Origin: Strigops habroptila
Lineage: Eukaryota; Chordata; Aves; Psittaciformes; Psittacidae
Reading direction: 5' to 3'
Assembly (NCBI RefSeq): GCF_004027225.2
Contig: NC_044289.2
Span: 1,054,001-1,118,000, forward strand
Length of the DNA stretch: 64,000 nucleotides
Position 1 is the first letter of the stretch; each line of letters opens with the position of its first letter. A model generated the notes under the pieces. The model had not been told where the DNA came from and made no database searches. It saw only the letters and a list, made by a program, of their open reading frames with translations. The position numbers and the translations under genes are program-made. Of the stretch, positions 58,405-64,000 are shown piece by piece.

Positions 58405-61404
58405 CTGCTTAGTGTGGGACTCCTGATGAGTTTTCCCTCCAGTTGCATCAATCAGGACCCCCTTGAACCAGGGCTCTGTGTAACATTATGTAGAATCCAA
58501 GCATTATTGAGAGTGCCAGGCATGCTTCCCACTGCATTAAAATCAGATGGAGTTCCCACAGGCCATGTTGCTGGTGCTGTCCTCCAAAGGTCTTTCCCGT
58601 TTCCCCTTCCATTGAGCATTCATTCCTTTTCTTCATCTGGATCAGAAAATGGCACAACTGGGTTGCAGCCCTAATCCCATCAAGTTTCTTTGCTATGTAG
58701 CCAAAACCTGCTCAACTCTCTTTCCCTCTACTGTATTCTTCCTGTAGCATTAACTTTCTCTGCTTCTTGTTTACACAGATGGAGGCAACACGTTTGTGGA
58801 AACAAAAGTCCGTAACTGCATCTACAAAACCTCCATGCATACAAGCAGCCTCTTTTCCATGACCTCTGGGTTCTCAGCTTTAGACTCAATTCTAAGTTTT
58901 AGCTTCTCAACTTCAGACTCCTGGAAAGATCTGAGTCCCTTGATTCACTCTTCTTGAGTGTGAACCACTTGACCACTCTTCTTCATTTTAATGCTTGTTT
59001 CTCTTTCCTACTTTTTCCTGCTCTGGACTAGTAGCAAAGCAAGAAAGAGCTTCGTGGGATACAAAACCACCACTGTATCAGCTAAGCCTCCTTCTAGTGC
59101 ACAGAGAGCAGTCATCTGTGTGTGCACACAAGTTGGCTTCTTGGTGGATGCTGAGCCCAGTATTCAGAGGGTGCAGAGATCCCGGCAGCACATGCTCATT
59201 CCGGGAGAACAGAGCTCCTTGCTTTTGTACTGCTTTTGTATAAATGCAAGAGGGCTGAAAGCAAAGCCACTGATGAACATGGATCTGGAGGGAAAAGCCT
59301 AGCAGTCACCTTCAAATGCCCTGGGAGGCTTTGTTCACTTGTGCTATGAGGCAAAGAGCGGTGACTAGAGGAGAGTTTGACTTGACTGGAAATGAGGTGG
59401 GGAAGAGAATAACCAAAACAAAAAGGTACAGGGCAACAGTTAGTTCAGAGGAGTTCAGAGGAGAGGCTCATACGGGTTTGAGTTTCATTTTAAGGTTCTG
59501 ATTTATCTGAGCTGAGCATGGCATCAGCTGAAATTCAGAACGAAACTGGGACACAAACTTAATTGCAAAACCAGCTGAAACCACAGGATGCAGTCACAGA
59601 AAATTCTCACTTATTTGAGGCTGGCATAGGGTTTCACTCTGAGCTTCAGCAGGAGGTTTTGGGGGCCCCAGAACAGATTCAGGGAGTTAAAATTCAGTTG
59701 CTTTCCCAAGTTCAACCCTGATCTAGCAGAAGTATTGAGGGAGATGATTAGAGGGCATCCACACAAGTAAGAGTGACACAAACAGTAAGCGGCAGGCTGG
59801 CACATTGCTTTTCCACCAAACAGGCAGATTTGTAGGGGATATGTTGTAAATGTTGGTGTAAACAGATCTGGTCACCCTGAAATACCTCCGCTCAGTGCCA
59901 TGGCAATGAGGGACATAGAAAAGCCGAAGGTCAACGGCTGTTTCAATTGCAAAAAAAAAGGGACCAAGAACCTCAGACTCACTGAGACTGGGCAGCCGCA
60001 GCTCTTGTGCTGCTCTAATTGTCAGTTGTGGATGCCTGATTCCTGGAAATAACCAGGGAGAGAGGAAGGTCTGTGCCTGACATGAACAGGCTTGTGGTTG
60101 CATTGAAAAAGCCAAAACAACAGCTTAAAGCGAGTCATTCCCGCAGTGTCACTCCCTTGCTTGTCACTGTCTCTCTGCCACTCCCTAAGAGAATATCTTC
60201 TGCTCCAGACATTTATCCTACTTCGGATTTTGCTCCTCCTGCCACTGTACTGTTCTTGGCTATACAGGCAGACTTTGAATCGCAGTAGCCTGAAGTGTAC
60301 CTTTTCTATGCTAGATGCACATGGAGATCCTGAGGGATGCGTTCAGGCTCAGGGAGGTGTTGCACAGGACTTTCTGGCACGGGCACTCACCCTGAGCTGT
60401 CAGGTGTCCCTCCACCTTGCTGTAACTCCCTCATTGTGATAAGGGCAGAGACGAGCAGGGGAGAAGCTGCAGAGGTTTTATTTCTTTGTGATATTCCAAA
60501 AGCCAAAAATTTCTGAGGCTGGGAGACTTGTTGCTTTCAGCACTAACCTGTTCTCTCTTTCTGTATCCTGAAGGGCATGGGATTTTCAGGAGGTCCTGGG
60601 GAAAGCTGAGGGTCTGATGCAAAGCCTGTTTATATCAGGAAAAGTGGAGGATTGGGTAGCAGGGAGGTGAATGCTGCTGCTGGGATAGGCAACCCGTTAA
60701 AACATGCAGGTTATTCTGGTGCTTTTTGGCATTTAGAGTTAATGGGTGTGAAATCAGGCTCTTCACTTCTGCTTTTCATGTGCATGTTCAGTGTGATGCA
60801 TGTATGGTGTGGAATTTTGCAATTGGTAGATTTCCCCATCAGTTTTGGTTTGTTTCTCCGATTTTTACAACGGATGAATGGGATATCACTTGGGGGTAAA
60901 ACATACAGTAGTGTATCGGTGAAGGGAAATACAAGAAAAATGAGATCTGAATGCTGTTTGTCTTACAAGCAAGCACATGTAGGTGTTTATTATTTCTGAA
61001 GGCTCTCTCATTAGTTGGACATTGACCAATCATGACATCTGTTGCAAGTTATTGTCCCCCAGAGTTGTTTCATGCAGTTTGGAGTTTGCTTTTTTAAAGC
61101 CACCACAAATAAAGCCCAGAATTGTCTCCCTGTCCCCACAGGGGCAAGCGGGAAGCTCCTGGGAAGGCAATGCATTCTCCAAGGAGGTGGAAAAGGGTTA
61201 GCCGAAGAGGGTGTTTGGGTCCTCTCTGCCCTACCATGGGTTGGGTGGTGAAGCTCCCAGTTCACATTGTGAGAGGGAACCCCACTGAGGTCCATGGGAG
61301 GTGAGACAATGGTCGTTTCATTAAAACAGAAACAAAGACTGAGTCCAAACACTAACCTGGAGCTCCAAACCTTCTGAACTACATTCTGAACTAGAGCACA
61401 AGTG

Positions 61405-61802
61405 TGATGAGGAACGGCTGAGGGACCTGGGGGGGTTTAGTCTGGAGAAGAGAAGGCTCAGGGGGGACCTTATCTCTCTCTACAACTGAAAGGAGGATGG
61501 AGCCAGGAGGGGGCTGGTCTCTGCTCCCAAGGAACAAAGGATGGGACAAGAGGAAACAGCCTCAAGCTGCACCAGGGGAGGTTTAGGTGGATATGAGGAA
61601 CAATTCCTACCCCAAAGGGTGCTCAGGCATTGGAACAGGCTGCCCAGGGCAGGGCTGGAGTCACCGACCCTGCAAGTGTTCACACACCGTGTAGCTGAGG
61701 CCCTCAGTGCTATGGGTTAGTGGTGGCCTTGGCAGTGCTGGGGAACGATTGGACTTGATCTTAAAGGTCTTTTCTAACCACATTGATTCTATGACTCTAT
61801 GA
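61405..61802 (+). mobile_element. CR1 LINE, ~400 bp, older distinct subfamily
   Basis: It starts at GAGGAACGGCTGAGGGACCT, continues with TTTAGTCTGGAGAAGAGAAG and GGGGACCTTATCTCTCTCTA, then CTCAAGCTGCACCAGGGGAG, CAGGCTGCCCAGGGCAGGGC, GGACTTGATCTTAAAGGTCT, TTTCTAACCACA and the ATTCTATGACTCTATGA tail. The 3' UTR with the GGACTTGATCTTAAAGG form differs from the other copies and marks a separate CR1 lineage. It is 5'-truncated. A frame on the opposite strand across it is a shadow. Confidence 0.95.
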
Positions 61803-62910
61803 TCATCCTGGGCTGCATCAGGGATCCTTGTGTTGGTGTTCGCAGGTTTGCGTGTTGTCGACACCTCCTGTGCTGCTGTGGGAGCCAGGAAGGCCGCAGC
61901 CAAGTGACTTTCCCTTTCAGCCCATCTGCCTTTATCAGGGAAGAAATACTGTCTGTTTGTTTAGGTGAGATATTAGTCTGCCCCTGGAGCTCCAGGTCAC
62001 TGTAAATGTAACACAAGCCCTATTTCCTGTTAGGAAAGGGGAAAAAATATGCCTGTGAATTGTCTCTGATGTGCTGCCAATTGTCAGAGAAGATTCAATT
62101 TGGTGGAGAATTACTGTGCTCTTAAAGAGCTGCACTAGTGACAGAGATTTAGGGCAGCTTCTACTGCCAGAAATGGGAGATTTGTCTCTGATTTCCCTAA
62201 AACCAGGATTGCAACTGGTACCAAGTTGCCCTCCGTGTTGCTCAAGGAAAACTGACTGGTTTGGAAAAGAGGTTGAAGCAATGGTTCAGGTTAATGGGAC
62301 CGCCGTGGGACGCAAAGGGAGATGCCTATACATGATTGAGGGGCAGAGCCTGCAAGGAGGCTGGGCAAGAGTTTGGAGTGAGGCTGGGAGGTGCCGGGGC
62401 AGCTTTCTATCAGTGCATTGCTATGAGAAAGGAGAAATGGCATTTTCTTGCCACCTATCCAAAAGGCCAGACCAAAAGAGATAAGAATTTGCTCCCTGTG
62501 TGTGATGCACACATGTGTTCACTGTTAATCCAATAAAACAAATATGTGACCTGTGGAATGACCCAAAGCTGCTACAACAAATAGTGCTGTACATCACTCA
62601 TGTATTTTGCTTTCTTTTGCATTTCCTGTATCAAGGTCAATTTCAGCTGTCATCTAAGCAGGGTACGCCTTCCACAAACGCAGCAACATGTGGACAGCTA
62701 AACTAGGTTCATCTATTTGGTCTGTCTTATGATAGAAAAAAACCCCACATTTCCCCCCTGACTGTTAATGATGTATTTCCCCCTTATTTTTTATTGTATT
62801 TATTGCAAAGAGTAATGTTTCAACTTAGGCCTGGGTAAAAGTCCAGTGGTCTGAAGTTAAGCTGATGTTGACAGAACAGGCCAAGCAACATCCTTGTCTT
62901 CAGAAATATT
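61803..62910. other. Unique non-coding sequence, no gene seen
   Basis: The 137-codon frame at 62071-62484 overlaps an antisense frame and matches no protein I know. Nothing else stands out. Confidence 0.55.
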
Positions 62911-63039
62911 AATAGAATCCCAGGCTGGTTTGGGTTGGAAGGGACCTTAAAGCTCATCCAGTTCCAACCCCCTGCCATGGGCAGGGATACCTTCCACTAG
63001 TGCAGGTTTCTCCAAGCCCCTGTGTCCAACCTGGCCTTA
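62911..63039 (-). mobile_element. CR1 LINE 3' tail fragment
   Basis: On the plus strand the sequence reads AATAGAATCCCAGGCTGGTT, TGGGTTGGAAGGGACCTTAA, GCTCATCCAGTTCCAACCCC, CTGCCATGGGCAGGGATACC and TCCAAGCCCCTGTGTCCAAC, which is the reverse complement of a CR1 3' UTR. About 130 bp remain, in minus orientation. It carries CCCAGGCTGG near the tail, like the 34.4-kb copy, which suggests the two belong to one subfamily. Confidence 0.94.
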
Positions 63040-64000
63040 ATTCATCCTCCCACATTTTCTGTGACAAAGAAATAAAAAACAAAGTGTCTGGACTATGTCC
63101 CATGAAATTGCCCATATGTTAACTTGATATCAAACAGGCAGTTTGCTATCCGCCATTCTCAGTGTGTCCATGTGTCAGTGATGAGCCTTCCACAAGAGAC
63201 CTTCTTTTTCATGGTAGCCATAGTGTCAGAGTAATTGTTAAATAAAAGCTGTATAATCCATAAAAATAATCCTGACAAGACTTAGTTTTTATTTAGCTTT
63301 CCACTGCAACAAACAATAGCTTGCTCAATGGCTGGAAGGAGACCAGAAGAAATGCCTAAAGCATTTCTTTTGGAAGAAGGCAGAGGGTGTAAGGCATGCT
63401 TTTTGGACATTTGGTCCCTTCTCATGATTGTTGTTACAGAGCTGCTGGGGTGATTGGGTGTGATTGAACCAATGCCCAACACACTTTCTCTCCCCAGTGC
63501 TTTCAGGTGGAAGGCACACTTTAAACACTATCTCTCAATCTCTGGGCACTCACCCTGGTAATGTCTGAGTATCTCTGAATCAGGGCACGCCTAGCATCAG
63601 CAAAAACTACCCTCCCTGAGGTCCTTTGAAACAGGGTAAACTCCTCCTGCGCTGTGGTCCAGGCTCCCAGGCAATGCTGCCGAGGTTTAACATGTTCTCT
63701 CCAGCTGTTTCTGGAGTTCATCAAGGTTTTTCCTGGAGCGCTGGATCTTGGCGGGGGGGGTGTGAGCCCGAGCCCATCGGCCGCGGGATTGCAGCGCTGG
63801 GGTGGGAAGCGCCCGTGCACGCTCCTGTGGCTGCCCGTGGGGATGTTCCTGGCCCTTTGACTTTCCCAGAAGTGCCTCATTCTGTGGGAAGCACAGAAAC
63901 TGCTCCGAGTAGAAACTCACGTTCCTGTCCTTCTCCCACTGTGCCCTTGTGTTTTGAGCAATGCTGCTGCAGGCAGGAGAGAAAACAATCAAAGTGCATC
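63040..64000. other. Unique non-coding sequence with a CpG-rich patch near the right edge
   Basis: From about 63735 to 63840 the sequence becomes GC- and CpG-rich (GAGCGCTGGATCTTGGCG, a run of eight G at 63753-63760, then CGGCCGCGGGATTGCAGCGC). A 119-codon minus frame crosses it but is not recognisable. It could be the shore of a CpG island or a chance patch; the window ends before this can be judged. Confidence 0.45.

Larger units (their letters stand above)
57586..61404. other. Unique non-coding sequence, no gene seen
   Basis: Holds the simple repeats at 57945-58083 and 58389-58404, plus the 10-bp duplication AGTTCAGAGG at 59442-59461. The frames of about 100-130 codons at 58991-59302 and 59723-60115 are not recognisable proteins. 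Confidence 0.55.

Noticed and set aside
1..64000. CRISPR array, operon, prophage or other prokaryotic system
   Set aside because: No regularly spaced repeats, ribosome binding sites or long frames; the CR1 content shows vertebrate nuclear DNA.
1..64000. Endogenous retrovirus or LTR element
   Set aside because: I saw no paired LTRs, primer binding site, or gag/pol-like frame. All clear transposon sequence is CR1 or ancient SINE/LINE.

Overview
This window looks like non-coding nuclear DNA from a bird. The evidence is a set of CR1 retrotransposon 3' ends. They carry the avian-type tail (a stretch resembling GGTTGGAACTGGATGA, then CTTCCAACCCAAACC, then short repeats of ATTCTATG). The overall repeat content is low, the base composition is moderately AT-rich, and I see no mammalian-type SINE or L1. 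CR1 elements with related tails also occur in crocodilians and turtles, so 'bird' is an inference from density and subfamily type. I cannot name the species or the locus.

I found no protein-coding gene, exon, tRNA, rRNA or known small RNA that I can support. The longest open frames are about 150 codons, which is what chance gives in 64 kb of six-frame sequence. None reads like a known protein except pieces that are frames through CR1 elements. The window is best described as intergenic or deep intronic.

Layout: 1-620 is a GC-richer patch with several CpGs, followed by an AT-rich homeodomain-site block (621-890). From 0.9 to 16.6 kb there is mostly unique sequence with one short CR1 tail (3.4 kb), one old MIR-like SINE (5.03-5.16 kb) and a possible enhancer-like block (13.6-14.0 kb). 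A deleted CR1 lies at 16.6-16.9 kb, followed by another motif-dense block (17.58-17.82 kb). From 24.8 to 25.2 kb there is a patch of ancient amniote repeats. CR1 copies follow at 30.5, 31.2-31.6 and 34.3-34.5 kb. From 34.5 to 54.5 kb the sequence is almost free of recent repeats; I see only a decayed CR1 at 45.0-45.1 kb and an old repeat tail at 43.87 kb. The last 10 kb is CR1-rich (54.5, 56.95, 57.2, 61.4 and 62.9 kb) and includes a tail-to-tail inverted pair.

No genes can be shown to work together here. The functional hypotheses left are distal regulatory elements (blocks rich in TAAT, octamer and TGATTGAT-type motifs) and several perfect hairpins or palindromes. All need cross-species alignment or chromatin data. 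I did not find a convincing new biological system. The most distinctive items are the inverted CR1 pair, the two young near-identical CR1 copies in opposite orientation, and the short perfect inverted repeats.
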